DNA from: Shewanella electrodiphila
GTDB taxonomy: Bacteria > Pseudomonadota > Gammaproteobacteria > Enterobacterales > Shewanellaceae
Length of the DNA stretch: 64,000 nt
Assembly (NCBI RefSeq): GCF_023283985.1
Contig: NZ_JAKIKU010000004.1
Span: 434,001-498,000 of the forward strand
Direction: 5' to 3'
The notes under the pieces are model-generated. The model saw nothing but the letters and a program-made list of their open reading frames with translations. It ran no database searches and was not told the DNA's origin. This document shows positions 1-8,670 of this stretch, piece by piece. The translations under genes and the position numbers were made by a program. Positions within the stretch are counted from its first letter, which is position 1. Every line of letters begins with the position of its first letter.

Positions 1-202
1 CAATTAAACGATGCGGTGCTAATGCTAATTCATCAGCATTAGGTTTAGCTGAACCAATGTCCATTTGACGATATATCAGCGCAGAATCAACTGAAATAAT
101 TTCACAGTTATGCTTTTGCGCCATTTCAATGGCTAAAGATGTCTTGCCTGAGGCCGTTGGCCCCATCAAAAACAATACTTTAGGTTGTTTAGCTTGGTTC
201 AC
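1..202 (-). CDS. miaA: tRNA dimethylallyltransferase MiaA, 5' part (cut by window edge)
   Basis: The first ~67 residues of MiaA, which adds the isopentenyl group to A37 of tRNAs reading UNN codons. The N-terminus carries the P-loop GPTASGKT followed by the family segment [18 protein letters not shown], the typical MiaA start. The likely start is GTG at 202, one base beyond the mutL stop; the ATG overlapping that stop is out of frame and hits TGA at once. mutL-miaA is the classical gammaproteobacterial order, so the gene is probably cotranscribed with amiB and mutL. The rest lies outside the window. Confidence 0.95.
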   Translation of the reverse strand, partial: MNQAKQPKVLFLMGPTASGKTSLAIEMAQKHNCEIISVDSALIYRQMDIGSAKPNADELALAPHRLI

Positions 203-203
203 A

Positions 204-2141
204 TTAATTCTCTTCTAACCAGATTTTCCATGGTAACGACTTTGCTTGTGACTCAAGACTCAATTTCTGTTCGTTATCTAATTGACTGTATTTAAACCAA
301 ATCTCTGATGCTGCTGTAAATGATTGCGTTTGGTGTTTTGCAATCCACAGTGATAATGCTTCATCTGAAGGAGTTTCTAATTTAATCCAGTTTAATAGTT
401 CTGGAATTAATACAGCTAACTGGCTGTCTCTCAGATATGGGGGCACATTCTTTATTATCAACTGTTGGTAGCGAATTGATAGGGTTAATCCTAGTCTGCG
501 CAGTAAAATATCTCGTTCTTCCAGTAATGCTTTCCAATCCACATCAGCTTGAATTGACACAGGCATCAGCAAAGGCTGCCCCACTAAACCAGTGTTAATC
601 TTAGAAAGTATTTCATTTTTTGCAACAATAACTGACACTTGCGATATATCGAGCAAGAGTAATTGGCTTTCTTTGGCCATCACCCAATATTGACCATCTA
701 ATAAAGGCGGCATGGTATTAACAACTGAAGTATTAACTTCATTAATTTGTGTTAACGATGCATTTTCTTTATTGGTTTGTAGTAATTGACCATAATTTGC
801 TATCGCAGTGGGTGTAACTTCTGCAGAGTCAATGGCCCTGGCATTACCACCTTGAGAACCACCATATTGATGACCTTGTGCCGGTATCGACATGCTACCA
901 AAGCGATTATTACTCACCTCTCTAGGCTGGTATTCCTTATCACTATCGGTATGGTTTGCACCTATTTGGGTTAAATATGCACTAGCTTGAGTTCCTTCAC
1001 CACGATACAAATCCCCCTGATGACGTCCATTCTGATGTGGATTATTTGCCTGAGCATGTGACGATTCATGGGAGTCGGTAGTTGTAATGCTTTGCCCATT
1101 TACATTCACACTATCTGAAAAGTGACCTTCAGATTCGATAGTCAATTCAGAAATCTGCTCAAGTACCGACTGCAAAGCCTGAAGTATAAAATCATGAACT
1201 AAACGGTTTTGATGAAACCTGACTTCATGTTTTGCTGGGTGAACATTAACGTCAACTTGATGCGGGTCAATCTCAAGCATCAACACATACCCAGGTTGAT
1301 GCTGAATATTAAAACGACCAAAAGCTTGTTTAACCGCATGGTTAACTAGTCTATCTCGCACTAGTCTGCCATTGACATAAAAGTAGCAGCTATCGGTAAC
1401 ATGCGTATCACTTGGAGACTGTAAATATCCTGATAGTGTCAGACCATCATGCTCACACGATAAGTGCAGCGCTTGCTCAGCAAATCCGCGCCCACAAATT
1501 TGCCCCAAGCGTTGCTTATACTGGATTTCGGTATTGGCAGGTCGATATTGGCGCACCAATTTACCATTATGCGTTAGGGTAAAATGCACATCGGTTCTAG
1601 CAATCGCAATCCGTTTAAGCCACTCATCAATATGGGTGAACTCAGTCTTATCACTCTTTAAAAAACGTCTTCTAGCGGGGGTATTAAAAAATAAATCCAC
1701 CACGTCGATGGTTGAGCCTTTTGGGTGTGCAGCTGGAGTAATTTTTACATCCATTTGCGAGCCAGCAGCGTTTGCCTGCCAAGCTTCTGATTGTTCAGCG
1801 GGCTTCGAGGTTAAACTCAGGCGCGCAACAGAGCTAATACTCGCTAACGCCTCACCACGAAAACCAAAACTTAAAATCGCTTCTAGATCATCTAGCGAGT
1901 GAACTTTGGATGTCGCGTGACGTGATAAAGCTAATGCAAGTTCATCTTTTGCAATGCCTTTACCATTATCTCGAATACGGATTAATTTACTGCCGCCTTT
2001 ATCAATCTCGATATCGACGCGCGTCGCTCCAGCATCTAAGCTGTTTTCGACGAGCTCTTTAACGACTGATGCAGGTCTTTCAACGACTTCACCTGCTGCA
2101 ATTTGGTTGGCAAGTTGCGGTGGTAGAATTTGAATTGCCAT
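204..2141 (-). CDS. mutL: DNA mismatch repair protein MutL
   Basis: A 645-residue MutL, the GHKL ATPase that links MutS mismatch recognition to MutH and UvrD. The N-terminal ATPase domain is complete: the [11 protein letters not shown] helix at ~29-39, DNGKG at 58-62 and GFRGEAL at 93-99. Then come the transducer domain (to ~330), a long polar Gln/Ser/Asn-rich linker (~335-455) and the C-terminal dimerisation domain. It is slightly longer than E. coli MutL because of the linker. The start follows the amiB stop by 3 bp, so translation is probably coupled. Confidence 0.98.
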   Translation of the reverse strand: MAIQILPPQLANQIAAGEVVERPASVVKELVENSLDAGATRVDIEIDKGGSKLIRIRDNGKGIAKDELALALSRHATSKVHSLDDLEAILSFGFRGEALASISSVARLSLTSKPAEQSEAWQANAAGSQMDVKITPAAHPKGSTIDVVDLFFNTPARRRFLKSDKTEFTHIDEWLKRIAIARTDVHFTLTHNGKLVRQYRPANTEIQYKQRLGQICGRGFAEQALHLSCEHDGLTLSGYLQSPSDTHVTDSCYFYVNGRLVRDRLVNHAVKQAFGRFNIQHQPGYVLMLEIDPHQVDVNVHPAKHEVRFHQNRLVHDFILQALQSVLEQISELTIESEGHFSDSVNVNGQSITTTDSHESSHAQANNPHQNGRHQGDLYRGEGTQASAYLTQIGANHTDSDKEYQPREVSNNRFGSMSIPAQGHQYGGSQGGNARAIDSAEVTPTAIANYGQLLQTNKENASLTQINEVNTSVVNTMPPLLDGQYWVMAKESQLLLLDISQVSVIVAKNEILSKINTGLVGQPLLMPVSIQADVDWKALLEERDILLRRLGLTLSIRYQQLIIKNVPPYLRDSQLAVLIPELLNWIKLETPSDEALSLWIAKHQTQSFTAASEIWFKYSQLDNEQKLSLESQAKSLPWKIWLEEN

Positions 2142-2144
2142 AAT

Positions 2145-3452
2145 TTATGCCCTCGGAATGACCAGCTTTTGGCCTATTCGTAATACATCGGACTTTAAGT
2201 TATTACTTTTCTTGATGCTGGCGACACTGACTTTATAACGCTGGGCAATCACAGATAATGATTCACCGCTTCTTACCGTATGCTTCACATTACTTGTCTT
2301 AGCGAATGCAGTACCTGCAGGCGGGTTGGCCTCAAAATAGTTCACCACCCCTTTGTGAATCGCATTGGCTAATTTCTGCTGGTGATTGCCATTTAGTAAC
2401 TGTTTTTCTTCTTTTGGATTAGAAATAAAGCCGGTTTCAATCAAAATTGAAGGAATATCTGTTGATTTTAATACCGCAAAACTTGCTGATTCAGGTTTAT
2501 TTTTATGCAGCTTAGTCACTTTACCTAAGCCTGATAAAATATCAGTCGCAATACTGTGGCTTTCCGCCATTGAGTGATCCATCGACATATCAATCAAGGT
2601 CATCACAAGGTACTGTTCACTATCAGTGTTTTGAATAATGTCGCCCACTCCACCTAACAGCTCCGAGTGTTTTTCTTTATCTTCAAACACACGACCAATT
2701 TCAGTATTAGCACGGCGTTTAGACAACACCCAAACTGAAGCACCTTTAGGGTGAGGTGTCGTAAATGCGTCTGCATGAATAGATAGCAATAAGTCCGCTC
2801 GGCTATTTCTTGCTAACTCGGAGCGTTGGTTCAAGTTAACAAAGTAGTCACCACTTCGGGTCATTACCGCTTTCATACCGGGCGTTTCATTAATCTTGCG
2901 TTCGAGTCTTTTTGAAATAGCTAATACGACTTTTTTCTCAAACGTCCCTTTAGGACCAATAGAGCCAGGATCTTCACCACCATGGCCAGCGTCAATGGCA
3001 ACAATTACATCAGTTGATCGCTTGCTCGTTTGCACCACTTGCTTTTTAGCTGCTGGCTGGTTAGCAGAATTATCTAAATCGACCACTAATCGATTGCCGT
3101 AAGGCGCTGTTGGTGTCAAAGAAAATAAACTCGCCTTAACCGGAGACGCCAACTCTAAAACCAAACGTAGGGTGCCTTTTTTAGGCGGAGAACTGAGTCG
3201 AACTTTATTAATCAGCTTGCTATCTTTGGCTAAATTATCAAATTTCACTTTTGTGGAGGCATCTTTGAGATCGATAACCAAACGCTGAGGGTTTGTTAGC
3301 GAGAAATGACTATATGATGGCGCTTTCGATAAATCAAAAACGACCCGGGTAGAATTGGGGGCATCCCAAATGCGGATGCTATCTAATTTATTAGCTGCAT
3401 CAACTGTATATGAGAAGCTAAGCAACAATATAAACGCAAAAAATCGAGTCAT
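2145..3452 (-). CDS. amiB: N-acetylmuramoyl-L-alanine amidase (AmiB type) with LysM domain
   Basis: A 435-residue periplasmic amidase that cleaves the peptide stem from septal peptidoglycan during daughter-cell separation. In order: a signal peptide (1-19, cleavage after VDA), an AMIN domain (~22-128) that targets the septum, an Amidase_3 catalytic domain (~149-372) with zinc ligands in DAGHGGEDPG (H157) and FEKK (E172) and in SIHADAF, and a C-terminal LysM module (~388-433). The LysM is present in Vibrio/Shewanella AmiB but absent from the E. coli protein. It lies between tsaE and mutL as in most gammaproteobacteria. Activation by an EnvC-type factor is expected from the family. Confidence 0.95.
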   Translation of the reverse strand: MTRFFAFILLLSFSYTVDAANKLDSIRIWDAPNSTRVVFDLSKAPSYSHFSLTNPQRLVIDLKDASTKVKFDNLAKDSKLINKVRLSSPPKKGTLRLVLELASPVKASLFSLTPTAPYGNRLVVDLDNSANQPAAKKQVVQTSKRSTDVIVAIDAGHGGEDPGSIGPKGTFEKKVVLAISKRLERKINETPGMKAVMTRSGDYFVNLNQRSELARNSRADLLLSIHADAFTTPHPKGASVWVLSKRRANTEIGRVFEDKEKHSELLGGVGDIIQNTDSEQYLVMTLIDMSMDHSMAESHSIATDILSGLGKVTKLHKNKPESASFAVLKSTDIPSILIETGFISNPKEEKQLLNGNHQQKLANAIHKGVVNYFEANPPAGTAFAKTSNVKHTVRSGESLSVIAQRYKVSVASIKKSNNLKSDVLRIGQKLVIPRA

Positions 3453-3476
3453 TTTATCTTAAGTCTTAAGTCATTA

Positions 3477-3935
3477 TTATTTTAATTTATTGACGATGAA
3501 CTGCCCTGAAGGTGTCAGTCCAGTAATTTCAACTTGTCTCTGCTCACCTTGATACTTCAAATGAATCGCAAGATCAGCTGCTGGCAGTAAACCATGCCCT
3601 CTATCAGGCCACTCTACGATACTGATGCTTTTTTCAGTAAAATAATCACGGATCCCCATGTACTCAAGCTCTTCAGGATCGAGTAAACGATATAAGTCAA
3701 AGTGAAATACTTCCATATCTTTTAACTCATAAGGCTCAACCAGAGTATAAGTCGGACTCTTTACATTACCTTCATGACCTAAACTCTGAATTAGGCCACG
3801 ACTTAACGTCGTTTTACCCGCACCTAAGTCACCGGTTAAATATATCACCAAAGGCGCTGAAACCCAGAGCGACAACTCAATGCCTAATTCAATTGTAGCT
3901 TGTTCGTCTTGAAGATTTTTTGTTATAGAAGTCAT
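3477..3935 (-). CDS. tsaE: tRNA threonylcarbamoyladenosine biosynthesis ATPase TsaE
   Basis: A 152-residue TsaE (YjeE), the small ATPase that works with TsaB and TsaD to make t6A37 on ANN-decoding tRNAs. The Walker A motif GDLGAGKTT is at ~35-43, followed by the family segments SPTYTLVEPY and FHFDLYRL, and VEWPDRG in the second half. Length is normal. It lies 24 bp upstream of amiB and heads the tsaE-amiB-mutL-miaA operon. Confidence 0.97.
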   Translation of the reverse strand: MTSITKNLQDEQATIELGIELSLWVSAPLVIYLTGDLGAGKTTLSRGLIQSLGHEGNVKSPTYTLVEPYELKDMEVFHFDLYRLLDPEELEYMGIRDYFTEKSISIVEWPDRGHGLLPAADLAIHLKYQGEQRQVEITGLTPSGQFIVNKLK

Positions 3936-4033
3936 GTTAACTTACCAGCACTTGAGGGATTAATCATATAAAAAGTATCATTTCACAGAGATTAAATACG
4001 CTTAACTGTAATATTACCCGATTTAAACAGCTG

Positions 4034-4069
4034 AAAAAAATAGAGTCAGCTTAATAGCTGACTCTATTT
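4034..4069 (-). terminator. Rho-independent terminator of the helical-protein gene
   Basis: A perfect 14-bp inverted repeat (arms 4038-4051 and 4056-4069, loop TAAT). On the minus strand it runs into a T tract (seven A on the plus strand at 4034-4040). It closes the gene ending at 4109. Confidence 0.85.
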
Positions 4070-4108
4070 GGAAATATTAACATAAAATAGAAATGGGCAA
4101 AATATCTG

Positions 4109-4567
4109 TTAAATATCTTCCATTCTTAATGCACTATGCACGAGTCTTTTTTGTTGAGTTCGTTCAACTCTTACCAAGTCTAGTAAAGCCTCTTTAATCT
4201 CTGTAACTGCAGTACTGTTAGCAGTCTTTTCTATCAGTCCAATTAATCTATTTTCTAAATCAAGATGCAGTTCGAGTACATCATCTTCATTCATGTTGGC
4301 AGCTAGAGTTGAGTCATCGCAACGCTTTTTAAAGTCTTCGAAAGTGATATCTTTGTACCAAGTATCCAGCATCCGCGTTGGTGCTTCATCAATGTAATCT
4401 TCAATACTGTCATGCACATGTTGTTGATGTTGTTGCAAATACTCCAACATCATTTTTACTCGAGTCGAATCAGCATTGCGCTGTAATCGGCTATAGAGTT
4501 GTTTCATGTCTAAACGTGACTTAGCAATAAACTCAAGTAACTCACTTAGTTGTTGGATACGTATCAT
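4109..4567 (-). CDS. unrecognised all-helical protein, ferritin-like in pattern
   Basis: I do not recognise a named function. The 152-residue product has no signal peptide or membrane segment and is predicted almost wholly alpha-helical, with long amphipathic stretches carrying spaced His and Glu residues (HQQHVHDSIEDY, ELHLDLENRLIGLIEK, LVRVERTQQKRLVHSALRMED). This resembles a four-helix ferritin-like or rubrerythrin-like bundle, but metal ligands cannot be assigned from sequence alone. ATG at 4567 is preferred over GTG at 4573 because GGAG lies 5 nt before it. It stands alone, with its own terminator downstream. Confidence 0.8.
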   Translation of the reverse strand: MIRIQQLSELLEFIAKSRLDMKQLYSRLQRNADSTRVKMMLEYLQQHQQHVHDSIEDYIDEAPTRMLDTWYKDITFEDFKKRCDDSTLAANMNEDDVLELHLDLENRLIGLIEKTANSTAVTEIKEALLDLVRVERTQQKRLVHSALRMEDI

Positions 4568-4573
4568 AAACAC

Positions 4574-4796
4574 TCCACGGTATCTGCATTCTCATGCAGC
4601 TAATAAATTAGTTTGTAAAAGCTTGTATTTATTATGGTTGAAAAATCACAAGGAATATTTGAGCAAGCTCATATTTTACATATAAAAGACAGGTAAATTA
4701 GCAAATATGAAATAAACAGACATTAAACCTGTTAAAACCAGCCTACGTGTTCATTAAATCTAAAGAAATTTTTAATTCGGGGTATAACTAAAGGAA
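4574..4796. other. AT-rich intergenic stretch, no gene seen
   Basis: No open frame or RNA gene is recognisable. The stretch nearest 4574 should hold the promoter of the helical-protein gene (minus). The rest leads into the degenerate tRNA-like fragments. Confidence 0.4.
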
Positions 4797-4802
4797 ATTA
4801 GC

Positions 4803-4898
4803 TGCGACCTGATATTTTCAACAAGCATGGTTTGAACTGATGACCTATACCTTGGAAAAATAAAGGGATCACTATGCTAAAAACGCAACTGAGCTAAT
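4803..4898 (-). pseudogene. degenerate tRNA-Gly-like fragment 1
   Basis: Matches the tRNA-Gly(GCC) of this cluster in the T-arm to anticodon region (TGAACTGATGACCTATACCTTGG on the plus strand, in pieces) and again in the 5' D-arm segment (AACTGAGCTAAT), with insertions between. The acceptor stem, the T stem and half the anticodon stem are broken, so it cannot fold as a tRNA. Its internal insertion closely matches fragment 3, so the two are probably copies of one another. Confidence 0.65.
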
Positions 4899-4945
4899 TG
4901 TTAAATAAGGAGGGTTTCTTGCAAAAGGTATTACTGAAAGAAGTT

Positions 4946-4992
4946 TGGAGCGACCTAATATTTTCAACAAACGTGGTTCGAACTGATGGCAT
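4946..4992 (-). pseudogene. degenerate tRNA-Gly-like fragment 2 (3' end)
   Basis: Begins with TGGAGCGAC (complement of the tRNA 3' acceptor strand plus CCA), then a divergent stretch, then GTGGTTCGAACTGATGGC from the T-arm. The anticodon and 5' parts are missing. A remnant only. Confidence 0.6.
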
Positions 4993-5031
4993 ATCCAGAA
5001 AAGATATAGTTGATTTACTTTTTGGGAAGTT

Positions 5032-5131
5032 TGGAGCTACCTGATTTTCAAAAAGAGTGGTTCGAACTGATGACCTATACCTTGGCAAAATAAAGGTATC
5101 ACTATGCTAAAAACACAACTGAGCTAATTGT
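5032..5131 (-). pseudogene. degenerate tRNA-Gly-like fragment 3
   Basis: Covers both ends of the tRNA (TGGAGCTAC, GTGGTTCGAACTGATGACC, TATACCTTGGCA, AACTGAGCTAAT) with insertions in the T stem and between anticodon and D arm. Both stems are lost. Nearly the same layout as fragment 1. Confidence 0.65.
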
Positions 5132-5171
5132 TAATTTAAAAGTTTACTTGAGATAAAACAAAGAGGAATTT

Positions 5172-5238
5172 TGCAGCGATCTTATATTTTCAAAAGAGTG
5201 GTTCGAACTGATGACCTATACCTTGGCAAGATATAGCT
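5172..5238 (-). pseudogene. degenerate tRNA-Gly-like fragment 4
   Basis: Carries GTGGTTCGAACTGATGACC and TATACCTTGGCAAG, the T-arm, variable region and anticodon loop of tRNA-Gly(GCC), then diverges where the D-arm should be. It lies just downstream of the last intact copy. Confidence 0.6.
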
Positions 5239-5251
5239 GATTTAGGAAGTT

Positions 5252-5327
5252 TGGAGCGACATATCAGGTTCGAACTGATGACCTATACCTTGGCAAGGTA
5301 TCGCTCTACCAACTGAGCTAATGTCGC
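5252..5327 (-). tRNA. tRNA-Gly (GCC), copy 1
   Basis: A 76-nt cloverleaf on the minus strand. Acceptor GCGACAT pairs with ATGTCGC, the D-arm is GCTC/GAGC, the anticodon stem ATACC/GGTAT holds loop TTGCCAA (anticodon GCC), and the T-arm ATCAG/CTGAT holds TTCGAAC. The discriminator is U and the 3' CCA is encoded. Identical in sequence to the three other intact copies. It is the last intact copy in the direction of transcription. Confidence 0.97.
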
Positions 5328-5350
5328 CTTACAAAACTTGGTATTGAAAT

Positions 5351-5426
5351 TGGAGCGACATATCAGGTTCGAACTGATGACCTATACCTTGGCAAGGTAT
5401 CGCTCTACCAACTGAGCTAATGTCGC
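5351..5426 (-). tRNA. tRNA-Gly (GCC), copy 2
   Basis: Identical 76-nt tRNA-Gly with anticodon GCC and encoded CCA. The 23-bp spacer to copy 1 has no half-tRNA remnant, unlike the spacers on its other side. Confidence 0.97.
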
Positions 5427-5450
5427 ATCTTGTTGCTTGATTAAAACATT

Positions 5451-5494
5451 TGGCAAGGTATCGTCTGATTCAAAGCCAACTGAGCTAATGTCGC
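5451..5494 (-). pseudogene. tRNA-Gly 5'-half remnant between copies 2 and 3
   Basis: Read on the minus strand it starts like the intact gene (GCGACATTAGCTCAGTTGG), then has an altered D-arm, then CGATACCTTGCCA with the 5' anticodon stem and the whole anticodon loop. It ends there: the 3' anticodon stem, T-arm and 3' acceptor strand are missing. The following spacer (about 24 nt to copy 2) is nearly identical to those after the other halves. Confidence 0.8.
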
Positions 5495-5518
5495 ATCTAT
5501 ATTTCAATTTTTAAAAAT

Positions 5519-5594
5519 TGGAGCGACATATCAGGTTCGAACTGATGACCTATACCTTGGCAAGGTATCGCTCTACCAACTGAGCTAATGTCGC
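5519..5594 (-). tRNA. tRNA-Gly (GCC), copy 3
   Basis: Identical 76-nt tRNA-Gly, anticodon GCC, encoded CCA. It lies 168 bp (start to start) upstream of copy 2, with a 5'-half remnant in between. Confidence 0.97.
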
Positions 5595-5619
5595 ATCTTG
5601 TATGCTTTATTAAAACATT

Positions 5620-5662
5620 TGGCAAGGTATCGTTTCAACCTTATCAACTGAGCTAATGTCGC
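5620..5662 (-). pseudogene. tRNA-Gly 5'-half remnant between copies 3 and 4
   Basis: Same layout as the 5451-5494 remnant: intact 5' acceptor strand and D-stem start, a different D-loop filler (from TTTCAACCTTAT on the plus strand), and the anticodon loop, then truncated. The spacer after it resembles the others. Confidence 0.8.
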
Positions 5663-5690
5663 ATCTTAATCAATTTTTAGTTTGAAGATT

Positions 5691-5766
5691 TGGAGCGACA
5701 TATCAGGTTCGAACTGATGACCTATACCTTGGCAAGGTATCGCTCTACCAACTGAGCTAATGTCGC
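5691..5766 (-). tRNA. tRNA-Gly (GCC), copy 4
   Basis: Identical 76-nt tRNA-Gly, anticodon GCC, encoded CCA. First intact copy in the transcript, 172 bp start to start from copy 3. Confidence 0.97.
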
Positions 5767-5789
5767 ATCTTGTTGCTTTATTAAAACAC

Positions 5790-5834
5790 TTGGCAAGGTA
5801 TCGTCTGATTCAAAGCCAACTGAGCTAATGTTGC
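5790..5834 (-). pseudogene. tRNA-Gly 5'-half remnant upstream of copy 4
   Basis: Same D-arm filler as the 5451-5494 remnant, but with one acceptor substitution (GCAACAT for GCGACAT). Retains the anticodon loop and lacks the 3' half. Confidence 0.8.
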
Positions 5835-5859
5835 ATCTCTTTTGCTTTAAGAACACACT

Positions 5860-5903
5860 TGGCAAGGTATCGTTTGAACCAAAACCAACTGAGCTAATGC
5901 AGC
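5860..5903 (-). pseudogene. tRNA-Gly 5'-half remnant, promoter-proximal
   Basis: First tRNA-like element after the promoter. The acceptor strand reads GCTGCATTAGCTCAGTTGG, followed by a third D-arm filler and then CGATACCTTGCCA with the anticodon loop; the 3' half is absent. Confidence 0.75.
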
Positions 5904-5961
5904 AAATCTTCAAATTACAACTTCAAATAGCAAGTGGCTCGCTGTAAAAAGTTGAGGCCGC

Positions 5962-5989
5962 ATTATATGTAATATTCACTACACTGCAA
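5962..5989 (-). promoter_or_regulatory. sigma70 promoter of the tRNA-Gly cluster, GC-rich discriminator
   Basis: On the minus strand, -35 TTGCAG (5989-5984), a 16-bp spacer, and a perfect -10 TATAAT (5967-5962), followed by GCGGCC. A GC-rich discriminator is typical of stringently controlled stable-RNA promoters. It points at the tRNA array with no other gene between. Confidence 0.8.
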
Positions 5990-6018
5990 CCCCTAATTCA
6001 AAAAAAAGGTTTGATTGC

Positions 6019-6564
6019 TTAAATTTTAAATACTTCTTGGCGATAAAACTGCAATTCAGCAATAGATTCCTTGATGTCTTCTAGTGCTTGGTGGGTATTC
6101 TTTTTGCTAAAGCCTTTCATAACTTCTGGCTTCCATCGATTTGTTAGCTCTTTTATGGTGCTGACATCAATATTGCGATAATGGAAGAAGTCTTCTAGCT
6201 CAAGCATGTATTTGTTCAAAAAACGGCGATCTTGGCCAATGCTATTTCCACACATAGGCGAAGCACCTTTAGGGACATATTGCTCTAAAAATTCAATCGT
6301 TGCTCTAATAACGTCTTCTTCAGAATATTTACTGCTCTTAACGCGATCAATTAATCCAGACTCACCATGATGCTTTTGATTCCAATCATCCATGCCATTT
6401 AACACTTCATCAGACTGATGAACCGCCATAACTGGCCCTTGGGCAATAATATTTAATTCTTGGTCAGTCACAATCGTCGCAATTTCAATAATACGATCGA
6501 CACTGGGCTCTAAACCAGTCATTTCTAAATCAACCCAAATCAGATTGCTCGAGTTTACAGCCAT
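6019..6564 (-). CDS. orn: oligoribonuclease
   Basis: A 181-residue DEDDh 3'-5' exonuclease that degrades 2-5 nt RNAs (including pGpG from c-di-GMP turnover) to mononucleotides. The ExoI motif [11 protein letters not shown] gives D12 and E14; [18 protein letters not shown] ExoII and [11 protein letters not shown]xoIII segments are all present. Length is that of E. coli Orn. It is divergent from rsgA, the standard gammaproteobacterial arrangement. Confidence 0.98.
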   Translation of the reverse strand: MAVNSSNLIWVDLEMTGLEPSVDRIIEIATIVTDQELNIIAQGPVMAVHQSDEVLNGMDDWNQKHHGESGLIDRVKSSKYSEEDVIRATIEFLEQYVPKGASPMCGNSIGQDRRFLNKYMLELEDFFHYRNIDVSTIKELTNRWKPEVMKGFSKKNTHQALEDIKESIAELQFYRQEVFKI

Positions 6565-6677
6565 AATATCTGCCTTATTCTGTCAAAAGCCCTAAATTCA
6601 GGCTTTTTTATTAAAGAGGGTGTATCATACTGTTTTTTTATACGACAAAAAAACCACTAATTAATGAAGATTTGCCT

Positions 6678-7733
6678 GTGAGTAAAAAGAAACCACTTAG
6701 CCAAGGTCAAAAGCGCAGAATGCGCGACAACCAAAGTAAACGTTTAAAGCGTAAAGATAATCCTGATCAGACAACCGATCTACAGGATAGTCTACTTGGA
6801 CCAGAACAACAGGGTATCGTCATTTCACGCTTCGGTCAGCATGCTGATATTGAAACCGAAGATGGTATTGTTGCACGTTGTAATCTCCGTCGAAATATCA
6901 CTAGCCTTGTCACTGGCGACAAAGTGCTTGTGCGCTTAGCCACTGAAACAGATCGTGGTATTGGCGGGATCGTTGAAGCAGTTCATCCACGAACATCTTC
7001 CCTTACCCGTCCAGATTTATATGACGGCGTAAAAATTATCGCAGCCAATATTGATCAGATATTAATTGTCTCTTCAATTTTACCTAGCTTCACCACACAA
7101 ATTATCGACCGATATTTAGTGGCTGCAGAAGACACTGAAATTCCACCTGTCATTATCCTTAATAAAATGGATTTACTAACCGATGACAATCGTGAAGAAG
7201 TTGAAGTCGCTTTAGCCCGTTATCGCCAAATTGGTTACCCTGTTTATATGGTGAGTAGTCACACCGGTGAGGGAGTCGAACAAATAAAATCACTGTTATC
7301 AGATAAAATCAGCGTGTTTGCAGGCCAATCTGGTGTCGGAAAATCATCGCTGATTAATGCACTCATGCCAGAAGCGGATCTTCTCATTGGTGATGTATCT
7401 GGAAACTCTGGCTTAGGCCAACACACCACAACTACAGCCAAGTTACTGCACTTTGAAAGTGGAGGAGACTTAATTGACTCGCCCGGTGTCCGTGAGTTTG
7501 CATTATGGCATTTACCCGCACCTCGCGTCGGCGAATGCTTTGTTGAATTCAGAGAATACATCGGCACCTGTAAGTTCAGAGATTGTAAACACGGTAATGA
7601 TCCGGGATGCGCCTTGCAAGCTGCACTCGCGGATGGGAAAATAACTGAAGATAGATTTAACAACTATCACCGCATTATAGCTAGCCTTGATGAACAGCGT
7701 CATGCTCGACACTTTAGAGCATTAGATGAATAA
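6678..7733 (+). CDS. rsgA: ribosome small-subunit-dependent GTPase A
   Basis: A 351-residue circularly permuted GTPase that assists late 30S maturation. Motif order is G4 (NKMDLL) - G5 - G1 ([10 protein letters not shown]) - G3 (DSPGVRE), after a basic N-terminal tail and an OB-fold, with a C-terminal zinc knuckle ([14 protein letters not shown]). GTG at 6678 is preferred over TTG at 6672 because it gives the family N-terminus [13 protein letters not shown]. Divergent from orn and followed by psd, as in E. coli. Confidence 0.97.
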   Translation: MSKKKPLSQGQKRRMRDNQSKRLKRKDNPDQTTDLQDSLLGPEQQGIVISRFGQHADIETEDGIVARCNLRRNITSLVTGDKVLVRLATETDRGIGGIVEAVHPRTSSLTRPDLYDGVKIIAANIDQILIVSSILPSFTTQIIDRYLVAAEDTEIPPVIILNKMDLLTDDNREEVEVALARYRQIGYPVYMVSSHTGEGVEQIKSLLSDKISVFAGQSGVGKSSLINALMPEADLLIGDVSGNSGLGQHTTTTAKLLHFESGGDLIDSPGVREFALWHLPAPRVGECFVEFREYIGTCKFRDCKHGNDPGCALQAALADGKITEDRFNNYHRIIASLDEQRHARHFRALDE

Positions 7734-7799
7734 GCTAACAAATTTAGTTTTAAAAATATCAAGATAAGCACCAAACATATAACTAAAAAGGGTACTCAA

Positions 7800-8660
7800 T
7801 TGGATTCTGTTAAAATTGCTTTGCAATATATCTTACCTAAACATTTACTATCACGTCTTGTGGGTAAGCTTGCAGCTGCGGAAGCGGGAGCGATTACTAC
7901 CGCAGGTATTAAATGGTTTATCAAGCAATATAAAATTGATATGTCAGAAGCGGCACAAAGTGAGCCTGAAGCATACAAAACCTTTAATGCATTTTTTACC
8001 CGTGCTTTAAAACCTGGCCTTCGCCCTATTGTGGCAGACGACAAAATCATGGCTCACCCTGTTGATGGTGCAGTCAGTCAATGTGGCCCTATTGAAGCTG
8101 GCAAAATTGTCCAAGCTAAAAACCATGATTACACGACGCTTGCATTACTTGGCGGACAGCAAAAAGATGCTGAGCGCTTTAATGGTGGTGATTTTGCCAC
8201 GATTTACTTAGCGCCTAAAGATTACCATCGTATTCACATGCCTATCACTGGTACCTTGTCAAAAATGACATATGTACCTGGTGAGCTATTTTCAGTTAAT
8301 CCACTCACGGCACAAAACGTTCCAGGGTTATTCGCCCGTAATGAGCGTGTTGTTGCCATTTTTGAAACCGAAGTGGGCCCAATGGCCATGGTATTAGTTG
8401 GGGCGACCATTGTTGCCAGCATTGAAACCATTTGGGCAGGTACCGTTACACCGCCGTGTGGTAAGCAAGTGTTTACTTGGGATTACCCAACCGAAGGTGC
8501 TGAAGCGCTAACACTTGAAAAAGGTGCAGAAATGGGTCGATTTAAATTAGGCTCCACTGTAGTGATGTTATTTGGTCAAGATGCCATTGATACCTTTGCA
8601 GAAGGTGTAGAGCCGACTGAAACGACTCGTATGGGTCAAGCATTCGCTCACTTAAAGTAA
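7800..8660 (+). CDS. psd: phosphatidylserine decarboxylase proenzyme
   Basis: A 286-residue inner-membrane enzyme that makes phosphatidylethanolamine from phosphatidylserine. It self-cleaves at LGST (250-253) so that Ser252 becomes the pyruvoyl cofactor of the alpha subunit. [10 protein letters not shown] and MAHPVDGA are family motifs. The start is TTG at 7800: the frame gives the expected N-terminus [19 protein letters not shown], and no in-frame ATG lies nearby. It lies 66 bp after rsgA, so the two are probably cotranscribed. Confidence 0.97.
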   Translation: MDSVKIALQYILPKHLLSRLVGKLAAAEAGAITTAGIKWFIKQYKIDMSEAAQSEPEAYKTFNAFFTRALKPGLRPIVADDKIMAHPVDGAVSQCGPIEAGKIVQAKNHDYTTLALLGGQQKDAERFNGGDFATIYLAPKDYHRIHMPITGTLSKMTYVPGELFSVNPLTAQNVPGLFARNERVVAIFETEVGPMAMVLVGATIVASIETIWAGTVTPPCGKQVFTWDYPTEGAEALTLEKGAEMGRFKLGSTVVMLFGQDAIDTFAEGVEPTETTRMGQAFAHLK

Positions 8661-8670
8661 AATATTAAAT

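Noticed and set aside
4800..5910. CRISPR-like alternation of repeats and spacers
   Set aside because: The repeated unit is a full tRNA or its half, 43-76 nt with a cloverleaf, and the spacers are related to each other; no cas genes.
4894..5913. Open frames of ~63 codons on the minus strand across the tRNA cluster
   Set aside because: They arise from reading through tRNA-Gly copies and their remnants; the repeated peptides mirror the repeated tRNA sequence and no start signal is seen.
6585..6609. Hairpin AAAAGCC...GGCTTTTTT between orn and rsgA
   Set aside because: It resembles a terminator but lies in the divergent promoter region, where a plus-strand terminator would end no known transcript; left unassigned.
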